64,000 bases of DNA from Steinernema hermaphroditum (lineage: Eukaryota; Nematoda; Chromadorea; Rhabditida; Steinernematidae): NCBI GenBank assembly GCA_030435675.1, contig CM059625.1, positions 11,036,001-11,100,000 of the forward strand, read 5' to 3'. Both the position numbers and the translations under genes were made by a program. The notes below the pieces were generated by a model. It worked only from the letters and a program-made list of their open reading frames with translations. It was not told the origin of the DNA and searched no databases. This document shows positions 1 through 11,767 of the stretch, piece by piece. Every line of letters begins with the position of its first letter. Position 1 is the stretch's first letter.

Positions 1-199
1 TTTGACTGTTTTGGATAGTCTATGATATGTTAGGATAACGTATAGGTAATCTAGGGAGGATCGCTGCCTGGCAGCCAGCCCTTTTTTTCTGCGTTCTTAT
101 TCGTATTCTTTTCTTACATTCATTGTCCGAATCGTAACTCTAAAGATCTCTGACCTGCTTGGAACATAAACATCGATAAAACTCAAATTGGACCAAAAG

Positions 200-766
200 T
201 GGAGGTTCGAAGATTCCCACATGCCCCATGAAACGCATCGCCACCGCCGGGACGACAGAATGCCACGCCAGGAATGAAGTCAGCTGCAAGAGATCTCCTC
301 CGTTTGTCTATTATTCGATGCTATTCAAGGTGCTATGCCGTTGATTCATGATATAAAGTCGTAAAATCTTTAAGGGGTCTCACTCGTGTCGCGGTGGCGA
401 GCGGTCGGTCCCTCCGGTCGCTCTCTGAGCGCCCGGTCGCCCGGACGCCACCACCGACGAAAACGCAACTTTTGGACCAGTGACTCATCTTTTCGAAGCA
501 TATGCGAGCTCAGAAGCGTCCGCTGTGCCGCAAACGCCCGAGAAGAAGAAGTTTCACCGCCATTTCCGGAGATGCGCGATTCCCAGATGCCCCGTGAAGC
601 GCGCCGTCTACGACCGGTTCGACATCAACACCACGCCAGGAATTAAGCCGTCTACAACTGATATCCTCTGTTGTCTATTTTCGGTGTCATGCAAGGCGTA
701 ACGCCTTTGATTCATGAAGTAAAGTAAGTAAAGTAAGTAAGTAAGTAAAATCTTTAAGAACTTGAA
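200..766 (+). mobile_element. RTE-like non-LTR retrotransposon 3' tail, two diverged copies
   Basis: Two segments, roughly 200-375 and 565-766, are diverged copies of one sequence. Both hold 'atgcccc.tgaa', then 'ccacgccaggaat.aag', then 'ttgattcatga..taaag', and both end in 'gtaaaatctttaag'. The second copy ends in a GTAA-rich tandem tract (about 717-748). A non-coding segment ending in a short tandem repeat is what 3' ends of RTE-class elements look like in nematodes. The GC-rich reading frame between the copies (386-646) shows no protein signature. Assignment to RTE is inference from this tail structure; no reverse transcriptase is present. Confidence 0.5.
717..748 (+). repeat. (GTAA)n simple tandem repeat
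   Basis: Consecutive GTAA/AGTAA units close the second copy of the retrotransposon-like tail. The first copy has only a trace of this tract, so the repeat has either grown in the second copy or decayed in the first. Confidence 0.85.
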
Positions 767-1409
767 AAACTTTGGACAATAAGGAAGATTGGACAAGAGC
801 TCAAGCTCAAAGCGAACAATTCCGTGTAAGTCAAGGTCTTGTCTCTAGAGGGACCGTATCTCTCTCCGCTTTTCACTTAAAAAACATAACTTAGATTCGG
901 TCCATAAAAGGTACAAACGAAAGCATTGTCAGATGGTCACTATTACAGCCACCAGTTTTTCATTGCATTTGTACCGACGACCAGATCAGTTAAAAGTTCA
1001 GGCCCGGAACTTGTAAAAAAGGAAGTGGAACTACATACCAAGAATAAAAACAGACACACGAACAAAACTATTTAGAGACTTAGGTGTTTTTCAAGTTCCG
1101 GGCATCTCATTGATTTCTGATCGGGCATTCCATCTCACTCCACTCGGACATCATAATTTGTGCATAACCATCGCCTCACGTCTTTGTCAAATGTTTCAAT
1201 AGAACATCGGGATACATAAACTTATTCGAAATTTTGTAACCATTTTCTTCCGGCACACTATCGTTAGAATTTATTCACTTTCAGATTATTACAGTATAAC
1301 GGACATTGAGAGAAACTTATCACATGATGTCATATTCTATAGAATTTCAACGTTGCTTCTTTATTTACGAAGAACTGACGTTCTACTTATGGAGCGATTG
1401 GCACCACTG
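767..1409. other. Intergenic, no gene seen
   Basis: I see no coding signal here. A TTTATT near 1360, which is AATAAA on the minus strand, lies about 45 bp beyond the stop of the coiled-coil gene and is its likely polyadenylation signal. Confidence 0.6.
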
Positions 1410-3530
1410 CTAAAATAAATGAATAGATGAAAACGGGATTTGTTCAGTGCTCTCGTACCCACTGATTTTGGGAAGATTATCTGTTTCATTTGTAGTCATA
1501 TTAGCCATTTTGTTTCGCAGAGCAGGGACCGGAGGTGAGTTTGTTCTGAATTCTTCGTATCGCGGCATAGGTTGTGTTTCTGTCTCTGACTCTGCGTCCG
1601 GCGTGGGTGTTCTTGGCTTTCGTTGACGTTGCGGGGAAACTGCTAGTGGTTAAAAATGGAAACTGCATTTTGACTTACCCGGAACCGGAGTCCTCCGGCG
1701 TGGTCGGGCGTTCCGCGCTGCCGCGGCCGCTTGATAGGCAAGTTGGTCAGCCTTCCGTTCTGCTGCAGCGGCTTTCTCTTTTTCCTTCCTTTGTTCCTCT
1801 TCCAAGAGCCGTCGTTGACGTTCATTATACATTTCATCCCTGCAAATGTGACATGTGAACCTATACAGTATGCTTCCTACTGAATCCGGCGGCGTTCGTC
1901 TTCCTCCCACTCCTTCATTTTTTCAATTTCTTTACGACGGCGGTTATCTTCGATCTGCTGAAGAAGTTCCATTTTGTGACGTTCCTTTTCGGCTTTTGCC
2001 GGGTTAGAGGCGAATGACTGGTTGAGGAGATTGCCCGAAATGTTGGGAAGCCGATCACCATATGATGCAGCAGGTTCTGTTGTTGGGAAGCTGATGCCTT
2101 GTGAAAACGTCTCGTAGGACTGCTGCGAAGGATAACCATAATGTGTTGGCTTTGGAACCTCTATTTGAGTCGTGCCAAGTTCCTGAAAGACAACAGTGAA
2201 AAGCAATTCAGATTTCTGGAAAAGCGTTGCGTGCGCTACCCTGAACGTCAACCAAGTGGATTGGTTGGTGCATGACTTACCTTCTGATTGAAACTATAAA
2301 GGTTCTTTGGTAAACTATCGTCGTAGAATGTACGTGGTAATACCCGTGATATTCCATGAGATATGTGCGTACCCAATACATTAGACCAACTCCGATCAGA
2401 TCCACCCGAGAACCGAGAAAGCGGTGGCAGCGACACATCCTTCGAGGCTTCTTGTGACTCTCAATGCAAGACAGGGTACACTTACAAAGTTTTGTGATTG
2501 TCCTAAGCGTTCCCGCGCGAAACTCGTGTTAAGATATCCATCGTTCACGTACCAGTCGGACTTGCCGCGAACGCCCGTCTTCGGCTGAGGATTGCCACGG
2601 GCCCAAGGAAGTTCGTCGATCATCGTATCATCCTGAAAACATATACAGCTACATTCTGGATTCAGTGCTTGGAGTGCATATGGGAAGCTAGAAGTGTTTC
2701 CATGGACGTTTCCAAGGGAGTGCCCTGGACGTGCGCACAGAATTCTATGCAGTGCAGCCAACGTGTCGTCGAAATTACCATCTTTTTTTCGCGTGGAAAG
2801 CTTCCAAACTCTGGATGAGAGATTCGTCGGATATTTTCGTTTACTGGTGCGTTTATTTGGTTTTTCTAAAAACTAAGTTGACTTGAAGAAAGTTCCGAAG
2901 CGAAATTACGTAGGCGAAATCCGGAAGGGAATTGTGGCCAGATTTAAATGACTCGTTTAAGGGGTCGTTGGCCATCTCCTCGTTCTCGGCTTTTTGCCAT
3001 GCCGCAGAGAATGTTTCTTTGCGCGCTAAAAACGAACATAACGAGCTACATTCTTTCGAACACCTACTCCTCTCGGCGCTGTGAGACTGAGATCGCGCAG
3101 CCGATTGAATCGCGGCTAGCATAGCCAGATGTTCTGCTTCGACGTTTCTTCGGAAAATATGCGATCTGTCGTCATGCGAAAGAGGTAAATAGTTGTCTTG
3201 AAGATAAGGGCGGTTTCCGTGGGCCGCTGAGTACTGTGAATTTATGAACTGATGCATAGCGCAGTCAAACGGTTGGAAGTAGGTTTGACCATCGATGCGC
3301 ACGGTGTGTACTCCGTACAAAGTGGTCCCCTTCTCGAGAGCTGATTTTGCAGGAGCCGGCTGATTTGGAACGTCAGGGATACTGTGTTCTGGGTTAACGA
3401 AGCTCACAGTACAATCAATACCAGAGTCTGCAGTGGACTCGGATACGGTCTCACTGTTGCAGCTCGTCTTCACATCACTAAACGGGATGTTCGACTGAAC
3501 GGACGAATTCCAAGCATAGGTCCGAACCAT
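1410..3530 (-). CDS. Coiled-coil protein, CCDC66/CSPP1-like
   Basis: Six exons join in frame on the minus strand: 3530-2910, 2632-2486, 2439-2281, 2182-1881, 1839-1679 and 1639-1410 (stop). Introns are 39-277 bp and all have GT-AG ends. The product is about 540 residues. The first half is Ser/Asn-rich with no recognised domain. The fourth and fifth exons carry a highly charged helix with 'LLQQIEDNRRRKEIEKMKEW' followed by Glu/Arg-rich and Ala-rich stretches, the type of segment seen in the centrosomal and ciliary microtubule proteins CCDC66 and CSPP1. The C-terminus is Pro/Thr/Asn-rich. The start is the ATG at 3530; a longer 5' end is possible. The exon structure is well supported. The family name is a guess from composition, and any other charged coiled-coil protein is an alternative. 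A ciliary or centrosomal role would follow only if the family is right. Confidence 0.6.
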
Positions 3531-6500
3531 AAGAACTGAAACTGTGATTGAAAGCCATGGGCGTGAGAACCGCGAGCGAATTAATTGCTACCTATAGCGA
3601 TTCAAAAAAGCGCGAGAGTCTACGTAACGTTTTGATGAGTCAGCAGCCCGCGAGATTGTTTTGATGACAGCGGTAAAGTTACATGAGTTATTTACGCGGT
3701 GGAGGGTTCAGCCGGGTTGTCAAGGTGATTTTGAAGCGGAGCCCAACGAAGTGTGCTCAGGTGCTCCGAGGGAAATTGTCATAACTGAAAAGGGGAAAAG
3801 AAACCTAATAATGACCAGAAATGCATATGCTTGCTAGAAACAGAAAGCCTTCATCGATTAATTTGCTTGCGGGTAAGTGAGATTGAATTCGAGGTGCGAA
3901 CACCAGAAAATGGCGAAAGGAGCGCTTAATTAGTTGTACTTGTCAGTGCATATGTTGGCTTAGCGTGAACATTTTTGAAGTAGAATGTCTCGAGTGTCAT
4001 CAGTCTAAGAACGTTTCTTGCGTATGCATTCTTTTCTGCTTAGCAACCTGTAGTTCCATAGGATTTGCTATTATTTTTCATATGTAAGTTTGTAAATTTT
4101 TGTCATTTTGTGGTATAAACATATTATTTGTCAAATTTCTATATCAGGTTAGAAACAACGGCATAGTTCCTGCTCGCCAGTCCTCACTCTACTTCACCCA
4201 GGTGCTCTCACTTTTCGTTACTGCGGTCCACGAAGAACGAAAGTCGTTGGTCCACGACTAAAGATCAAACTAATTCGATTAGCCTAATTGATCACTTGAT
4301 TATCAGTTTTAAATCATTGTTTCGTGTCGTTTTTCCATTGACTCATCGTGTTAATAGACAGACAGCTGGAACAGCAAGTGGGCGCAGGCCTATCGCACTA
4401 CACACATTCGACCCTTTGTGCGAGAAGGAATGCGAGCTATTCACCGTGTGCGTAAACTGGATTGTTTTGTTTTTTTCGTCCCTCTTTCTTTTGCGGTACC
4501 TTAACCTCGTCACGAACGTTTATAAGTGGGTCTTCGGTGAGTGCATGACTGCAACTCCTACTTCTTCATCAAGTTTCATTTTGTGCTTTGTTTTTACTGG
4601 GAGCCGTCGCACTAATTTGTCAAAATGAGTAACGTGCGTTCTGCAAACGTTTTTCGTTGCAAATTTGCCCAATTGTCTCCTCTCAGTTGTCCCAACTTCT
4701 GCTGCGCCACGGTAGCAAGTGAGAATGGTCTTCCATCTGCTCTGTTCAGTTGTCGCCCTAGGTTAGATCACTTGACTTTACGCTCTCACTGACCGTTTTC
4801 TCCAAATAATCTCTATGGAAGTGAGCGAAACAGGTTTAGCGAGTGCATAAGAATTCTTTGTTCCCCCCGAAAATATCTCAATATTGGCGACACAAAAAGA
4901 CACTTTGATGAACGCTGTCCAGAAGCGAAACGAAAAACAAAAACCGGTGGTCGCCGACGGTCGAGCGGTCACTCGACCTCTTCTTTGTAACATCCTTGCC
5001 CCTTTGATGCTCAAAACGTTTCGATATTGCGCTCTTGCTGTTCAGTAAACATTCTAATGATTTGATAGCGCGTCAGCACCTTTCCGCCTTGTTCAAAGAT
5101 TCACTGGTTGCTAATCTCATTCCTCCGATTTTCCCCACCGTTTGCCATCAACGACAGTGCCGTTCGACAACGTTTGCAAAGTACCCTTATCTAGAGGTTT
5201 TCAGATATTTTGATGTGCAGCATCGGAAGCGATGTTGAAGTCAGTGTGTATTGAATTATCTTAAGGTTTGTGTTCGTTTGATGGTGATAAGGTTCCCTCG
5301 AGCAACGCGTGTCACCATTCCACAGTATACCACACTCTTTTGCGTACTTCTTGGTTGATGCCCATCGTCTTGGATCTGCTTCATTTGACGTGCTTCCTAA
5401 ACCTTCAGGCGATGCTCGCCTTGTCCTTTGTCACATTCTCTGTTTACATTGTGTCTTCTTCTAACGCTTTGTTTCCTGATTGCCCTTTCGATAACTTCTC
5501 TGCCGACATCGCAACGTCTTTCACTTTTAGCTAACGACACATACGTTTTGACCGTTTTCCATCGGTCGTTGTCCGCGTTCTCTGTTGAAGCTGCAAGCGA
5601 TCTTCACGTGGAAGACAACACTGAATTTATCGGGACAGCGACGCCAACACTGCCTTCCTAAAGGTGTGCACCACGAACGAAATGACAATGCACGATCATG
5701 GATCGAGCTCTTTGGTCAACCAGCAAAGTTATTAGCATTTGAATATAACTTCTGATTGACTAAGGGACTTGCTAAGTGATACGCGCTAAGCTGCTCAGTG
5801 CAAGAATTTACTTCATATTAATGTGAGTTACCTACATAAGTGACGTTATTCTATGAGAGCGCGAAGTTCCTTTCAAAAACCGTTTCGTAGTTCCTCGTAG
5901 AAACTCCACGTTTTCGGCTGTGAAAAATAATGTTTGGAATCTGAGGAATGTTACACATTCTATCCCGCTTTTCGCTATCCCGCGATCCGGAACCTGGAAG
6001 AACAACGAGACCGTCATGTGTCGACTTTGTTCAGTTGTTGTGCCACACTGACAACAGACTGTTAAAGTGCAGATTGTCTTTACGAACCCTTGGATATGTG
6101 GCACGATATTGTAGATCGACTACTGATCAGAGATTTAGAAGTTTGCTGCACTACTGTATTAGACTTTATGGATAGATATCAGTGAGCTGATACGAGCATT
6201 CGAAATATATGCTAATGTTCAGTGTCCGACTATACTCTGCGGTATGTTTCGTATCCTTCCTATCAAATATACCGTGCGGAGGAATATGATAAATTTGATA
6301 AATATGTGTACAACGAAATTCAGGATGAGACTGCCAATTCTGAGAGATTCTTTCGCCGTTCTTCGACAATTTTAACTACATGCACAATAACACAAACATC
6401 TACAGCCATAATAAAGCTTTCTTAACATGCACAACCTTTTTAATTAATACAGGTATTCTTTTCTCGTGTAGTTGGTGTTTGGTCTCGCCGTTGGCTCGAA

Positions 6501-6579
6501 ATCATTATCATCTAAACGTCATCTTGTCGTGGTCTTTTATCATCATTCCGCCAGCCAGTCCTGTTCAAATGCTTTTCCT
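3531..6579. other. Intergenic, no supported gene
   Basis: Upstream of the coiled-coil gene and downstream of the DRAM-like gene. Only short open frames occur. Two are noted as weak: a hydrophobic signal-like peptide beginning at about 5412 just after a good splice acceptor, and a Tyr/Glu-rich frame at 6220-6425 that also begins at an acceptor. Neither joins convincingly to other exons. Confidence 0.5.
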
Positions 6580-8590
6580 TTACGACTCACCGTCTAATAT
6601 TACTCGAGGAATTTGAGGTATGGCGTCATTGTGATCGAGTGCGTCCAAACAGCTGACAGGTGTTGTATCGAAACGCACAGTGTTCTTTCTGTATTTCGGC
6701 TTTACGTACACCTTCGGCACTCGAAAGTAGAATATGCGCAGTTCCCAAGCGAACGAGAGTACGAAGATCTCCAACAGCAGGCCCATCGCCCATTCCGCAC
6801 TTGTGGTCACGATGTGGTTGATGTAGTACTATAATTGAATAATGCGAAACCATGAGCAGAAACTGCTTCTACCGGTGAATCAGTATCGATTTTGTAAATC
6901 CCTTTGTTTGGTGGAGGCTTCGTTGGTCGCACACCGTCGGTTTCGTTGACAAACGGTTTTGCGAACTCGCAGACGAGGTCTGTAAATTGGTTGCTGCAGT
7001 GGTCAGATCTGTTCGAACTGAATGAAATATTACATTATTATTGGGTTGAGGTGCAGAAATTGTCGGTTTTTCCATTGATGTCTATTTTCGATCTATCTAC
7101 TCTCTTTGCAACGATTTTAACTGAGATTTATCGTTCATAGAAAATCCGGAACTTGGAGTGGAAAAAAGTTTTGGTCCCATTTTTGACCTCTTAGTCTTGT
7201 GCATAGTGATTTCCCCTGATCTCGTAATTCGCAGACGAGCGCAGAGGGCAGTTAGATAGAGCTACGAGAGTGCTACATAAAAAGCAGAAGAGGAGCCCAG
7301 CTTAGGATCAACTTAAAAATGCACAATTCCTGAAGTGTGACCTCGTGGAGTCGAAGTCAGCGATAGCAGAAGAGGAGTATGCAATACCCAACGATGTACG
7401 TGGTTGAATGCAGCCACCGTCCATAGGAAACCCATGCATCATTTCGCATTTCGCAATCTTGGGGTGCCAAAAAATGACCATCAAGGCACAATAGTCCTCC
7501 AAGATCAGGAAGGATGCAATGGACAAGCGGCAAATCATAATGTGCGATGACAGTTAACTGCACTCAGCAACGCGTCCATCGGTTTTGCCGCAAGTGTAAG
7601 CATGAAGAAAAGTGAAATATACGTCTTTACGGTAAAAAAATTACTTTAAAAAACCGACATTTTCAGTGCATTGTCAGTGAAGCCAAAACAAATAAATTTT
7701 TTCGACACTCTCGTTCACAAAATCACACTCATTTGTCCATTAAATGTATGCAAAATTACTGTGCGCATATAACAAGAAATTATGCAAAATCCGAGATAAA
7801 AAACAATACCTCCACAGATGATGTTTTACACTGACGTTTAGTTTACAGAAAATATAACTGAATCATTGGAGATATACTAATTAATTTAAAACACTTACTA
7901 AGAATTAACGCTCCTGTTGCGACTAAATGTATTAAGACCCGTAAATGGTTCAGCCACAAAGGTGTCATGCGCGGCTTGAGGATATAAGACAAGGCTATCT
8001 GTCCCCAGCAGTAGATCACAGCTCCAATGAACGCAGCTAGAGCTCCAATCATATGCGCAATGGGAATTGCCCCTTCCTAAACACATGATCCATGCTTCAC
8101 GCGAACATATAGCAAACAACCTGAAAGTTCGCGACCATGGATATACCGAGGGCGATGATGAACCCCAAGAACATCATAGCGAAGTCGTAGTTGCTCCAAA
8201 ACGTACTGTTCAGATGATTTCGATGAACATAGAATTCGACAAACTGTCTATGGCGAAGATAAATCGTAATAGCCACTGAGATAAAAACCGATGTCACCGC
8301 ATAGCATAGTCACTTACTGAACATAGCTGAGATGTTGAGAAGCTGACCGAAGACGCAGCTTTCCGGAGGTATGGCCCCACCATCGCTAAATATTTATTAA
8401 ATACAAGTATAATTCCGATGGTACCTGATGTAAGAGAGAAGGGGATATTCATCGTTGTTTGCGACGCCTATACCATATCTAGAACACACTTAGAGCTTAT
8501 TTCGTGTAGTCGAACAGACCCGGCAAAGAAAGCAGCTATGGCGAATACCGAGCTGAGTACAGGAATAATCCAAACGTGGTCATACGCCAT
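6580..8590 (-). CDS. FRAG1/DRAM/Sfk1 family membrane protein (TMEM150/DRAM-like)
   Basis: Six exons (8590-8490, 8385-8318, 8275-8121, 8076-7899, 6979-6873, 6828-6580) give 858 nt, 285 residues, with all phases matching. The N-terminus has a hydrophobic segment after 'MAYDHVWIIPVL'. It is followed by the family hallmark: Asp-Gly-Gly, then 'IPPESCVFGQLLNISAMF'. Further membrane segments lie in exons 3, 4 and 6, including 'FAMMFLGFIIALGISMVANF' and 'SAEWAMGLLLEIFVLSFAW'. The pattern of about six helices and the PPE-x-x-FG-x-x-LN motif match DRAM and TMEM150 proteins. These act in lysosomal or plasma membranes in autophagy and in phosphoinositide-kinase regulation. Which subfamily this belongs to is not clear. 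The fifth exon's acceptor was chosen because it restores frame. The last intron used (7898-6980) is about 920 bp and carries a degenerate mariner-like element. Confidence 0.85.
7041..7670. mobile_element. Degenerate mariner-like element in an intron of the DRAM-like gene
   Basis: The left end at 7041 reads 'TTGGGTTGAGGTGCAGAAAT' and continues 'TGTCGGTTTTT'. At the right end, 'AAAAAACCGACATTTTCAGT' (from about 7647) is an imperfect inverted copy of the inner part of that repeat. TA precedes the left end. Inner phrases such as 'tttttgacctct' resemble sequence at 21515-21530. No intact transposase frame remains. The element lies wholly within an intron and should not alter the protein. Confidence 0.45.
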
Positions 8591-9080
8591 AGCGCTTGCG
8601 ACCTCGTCAGCGCTGTCAATAATCTGATAAGACCGGCGGGTCCACAGCACTGCTTCAATTCATTATTTGTGTACGGTCCAAATCAGCACGGACTTGACAC
8701 AAAGTGTGCAATTACTGATGTTATGTGATCTGCAGCAGAGCGGATTGATTAGATATGATCCTGGTGTAGAAGGAACGAAAAGTGGATTGATAAAATGAAA
8801 AATTAAACAGCTGAAGTTGAAGCAATGCGGAATGTTTGTCTTCCTGGTCGGGAAAATCATTCAACTGCATGTTTGTTTAGGCGTTGATACCGAGAGCGAA
8901 GAAGATAACGGCATGACAGATTTCAAAAATGCCGAATAGTGGGCATGTAGAGATAGTGTAGCTTTGCTTCCAGATAGTAATAGACTACTTTATTCCTATT
9001 TCACCGGATAAATCTTCGCATAAACAACAAGAACAACAACAGATAACAATAATTATGTGGCTCACGCATACATAAATTTT
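8591..9080. other. Short intergenic spacer
   Basis: About 490 bp separate the DRAM-like start from the stop of the next minus-strand gene. TTTATT near 8989, AATAAA on the minus strand, is the probable polyadenylation signal of the DUF1647-like gene. Confidence 0.5.
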
Positions 9081-10622
9081 CTATTCACAACGCAAATTTA
9101 GATTCTCCAATTCCTCGGCTGAATTTCGTTCAACTGAGAAAAAGTCGGCGATGTCGCTCACATAGAAATGTCGGTCGTAATTCGCCATGTTTGCAACCAA
9201 CACGTTTATCACCGACTGATCAAACCTGTGACAATTTGCAAAGGCCTTGTACCGGTCGTTTCCATCAAACTGGCACTGAGCCGTAAAGGGTAGTGGGGCC
9301 ATGCACTCCTTCTCCAACGCACAGAGTACATACCATTTCAGAAGGTTCTCGACGACCTCTCGTGTTTTGACAACGAAAACAAGTCCCGCTTCGTACATTT
9401 GCGCCTTTTCCGTTTTCAATTTGTCGAAATTCGTTGGGATAAAACGGTAAACATCTGAAATTGAATATATTCATGAATGCGACATGCGGAACACGTTATG
9501 CTAACCTGGATGAGTAGTCGCATATATTCCGTGACCAGTGAAACTGTGGAACATATACGGTATCTTTGAGCATTCGAGAAGATTGCGCTTCCAAATAGAA
9601 CGGTCCCACCCGGCTGGTGAAGTAGCTCTACCCGTTGATGTGAAGTTCTGATAAATCCGTCTGCCACTCTGACGGCACCGTAACAAATCGTAAATGTGCT
9701 CCAAATTGCTCGTTTTTATACGTATACTTGCGTCCATATACCAGATCGATCGAAAATCGTTAAGAGTCTCCTAAAGAATGAAGGTATTCGTCACATATGA
9801 TTCATTCGCACCCACAGCTATGAGCAGCGGTTTCCATCGGTACTCGTGAAGATGCCTCACATAAGGTGGATAATTTCGAAATCGAAACTTGCGGTATTCC
9901 ACGTTGCACAGTGTCTGCAGAGTCTTTACTCTGACCGGATGCATTCCCAGATCATAGACAACTACTTTTTGGTTGGGAAAATATTTCCGGATTGTCGATA
10001 TCTGCAATAGTAAGTGCGGCGATGACAGGTTCTCTTGAACTGGCATACCAAAGTGAGACCCTCGTTGTAATGACTGTTAGAAAACGCGGTAACGAAAACT
10101 GGATTCGGCAAATCGTCCTTTTCCAAGTCGACGTATCCTGCCTGGTCGGAAAGTCCAAATCTTTCGAGATAGACTTCGTAGGCGCAGTTGAATTGTTGTC
10201 CAACAATGCTTTCATTTTCAGGCAGCCGGTAACAAAAGTCTTGCAAATTTGAGCCACAGAAGCATTTCTTTCCCTCGTCGTCTTCATTCTTCTAAAATCA
10301 ACGTTTGAACACGTTTTTTTTCCGTTCTCAATCTTTCATTTTAAGGTCAAAGTTTCCGTGTATAGTATGAATACGGAATGGACAACGCCATAAGGTTATT
10401 GTGTCGCGCAGGGCGCCAAAGCAATAAAAGGGTCAGTGTCACGCGAAATGTAATTTGAATTGCAAGTCGTTTTTGTCGTTCACGGAAGGTGTTTCCTCCC
10501 TCCTTGTGCAGTACCCTTACCAGAGAGTACAGCAGTGGTTGAGACAAGTTGGATCCAAAGTAGAAAACGACGACGAGCAATGTAACTATTGCGGCTATAA
10601 GAAGTGAAGGTTTTCGCCGCAT
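9081..10622 (-). CDS. Type II membrane protein, DUF1647-like (possible Golgi glycosyltransferase)
   Basis: Five exons (10622-10521, 10291-10049, 10001-9816, 9770-9506, 9454-9081) give 1,170 nt, 389 residues, with every phase matching. The start is 'MRRKPSLL', followed at once by a hydrophobic signal-anchor of about 18 residues, the usual Golgi type II layout. The lumenal part has a Cys-rich stem ([13 protein letters not shown]) and then '[17 protein letters not shown]'. Next comes '[20 protein letters not shown]', and then '[10 protein letters not shown]'. This pattern (variable stem, VTAFS-x-x-HYNEG, VYDLG, and a W-Y-x-D-x-S motif) matches what I recall of DUF1647, a family common in nematodes. 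The IWYMDAS motif resembles the DxD-like site of glycosyltransferases, but catalytic activity is inference. An in-frame ATG further upstream is absent, so the ATG at 10622 is well supported. Confidence 0.85.
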
Positions 10623-11767
10623 GGGAAAGGAAATATCATCTGAAGGAGGCAATTATAAACATTGTGCACAAAACACAAGATATAGACGAAAGGCGTTCAT
10701 TACGTATTCAAAAGCTACAAACGTTCCGATCGCTTCGCGGGAGTGACGGACGCTTTTTTCTCCCTTGAGAACATCCGAACATCGTGTCGGCGCTTGTGAA
10801 AAAGCAAAACAAAATGCAAACGATCGCAACTATTGGCGCCAACTAAGAATGTTGGTCACTCTGATTTCTGACGAATTAGACAAAGTGCTTAATCGAATAA
10901 GTGTAATCAGATCACTAAATGACTCGCGAAAGGGCAAAGCGGGAGCGCTGTCGAGGTTGCCGATGCTAACTTAATGGAACTGCTTCCGGCGCCAAACTGT
11001 TCCCTCCGACAACATAAAGTCCCATAACCCTCGGCGATTTAAACATCGGACACATCAGCAGACAAGAGATCTACGCGTTCAGCACTGATCACGGCTGTTT
11101 GATGAACGGTGATTTAGTGCTCTAGTCAGACTCGTGGCTGTCATAGTTTACTGGACAGGTCATCTCGTTCACACGTCGGCCGTTTATCGCTCGTCCTAAT
11201 ACATCAGTGTTTTCCATTTCCTCGTATGAATAGAAACGATGACCTTTAAGTGCATGTACAGTGAGTGTAGACAACGTCAAATGAATTATCTTATTGGAAG
11301 GACATGGACAGTCATAAACATCAACTGGACTCGACGTAATAAGTTCGCTTATAACAAAAAAATACCCGATCAGTGGAACATCTGCAGGCACGCGTTTTAC
11401 AGCATAAAGCTGAGTACGTTCGGCCCGTGCTCATAGTAACTATGAGCCAAAAAGCTAGAATTGGAAAGGAAGACAATAGTTGTAAGCACCTTTTCTTAAC
11501 TTTGCATAGATGAGGGAAGTGCACAGAGATTGGCTCGATACCTAGAGGAATGGCTTTGAACAGAGCCCGAGCAGTTGCATGGGGAATTGCATAATACAAT
11601 TTACAATTTGCATAATTTTTCAATGGGAACTAAATTTTAAACATAGCCTATGAAGTATTTTCCGCTGCACAAACTGACACTGCACAGGGGAAGGGTTGGC
11701 ACTAGGCCGTGGGTTCACAACTCGGAAATGAGACCATAGGAGCAGAAAGCCGAGAACGACGTGCGAC
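10623..11767. other. Intergenic, no gene seen
   Basis: About 1.1 kb between two minus-strand genes. A splice acceptor 'cctccttcag' lies about 14 bp upstream of the DUF1647-like start and may serve spliced-leader addition. Short open frames at 10765-10974 and 11122-11391 show no protein signature. Confidence 0.55.

Noticed and set aside
5412..5534. Short secreted-peptide-like frame after a splice acceptor
   Set aside because: It has a hydrophobic start but only about 40 codons, with no cysteine or cleavage pattern of a known peptide family and no polyadenylation signal close by.
6166..6425. Possible small plus-strand gene with Tyr/Glu-rich text and an AATAAA
   Set aside because: Only one exon-like piece can be seen; the AATAAA lies inside the frame, and no start or upstream exon joins it.
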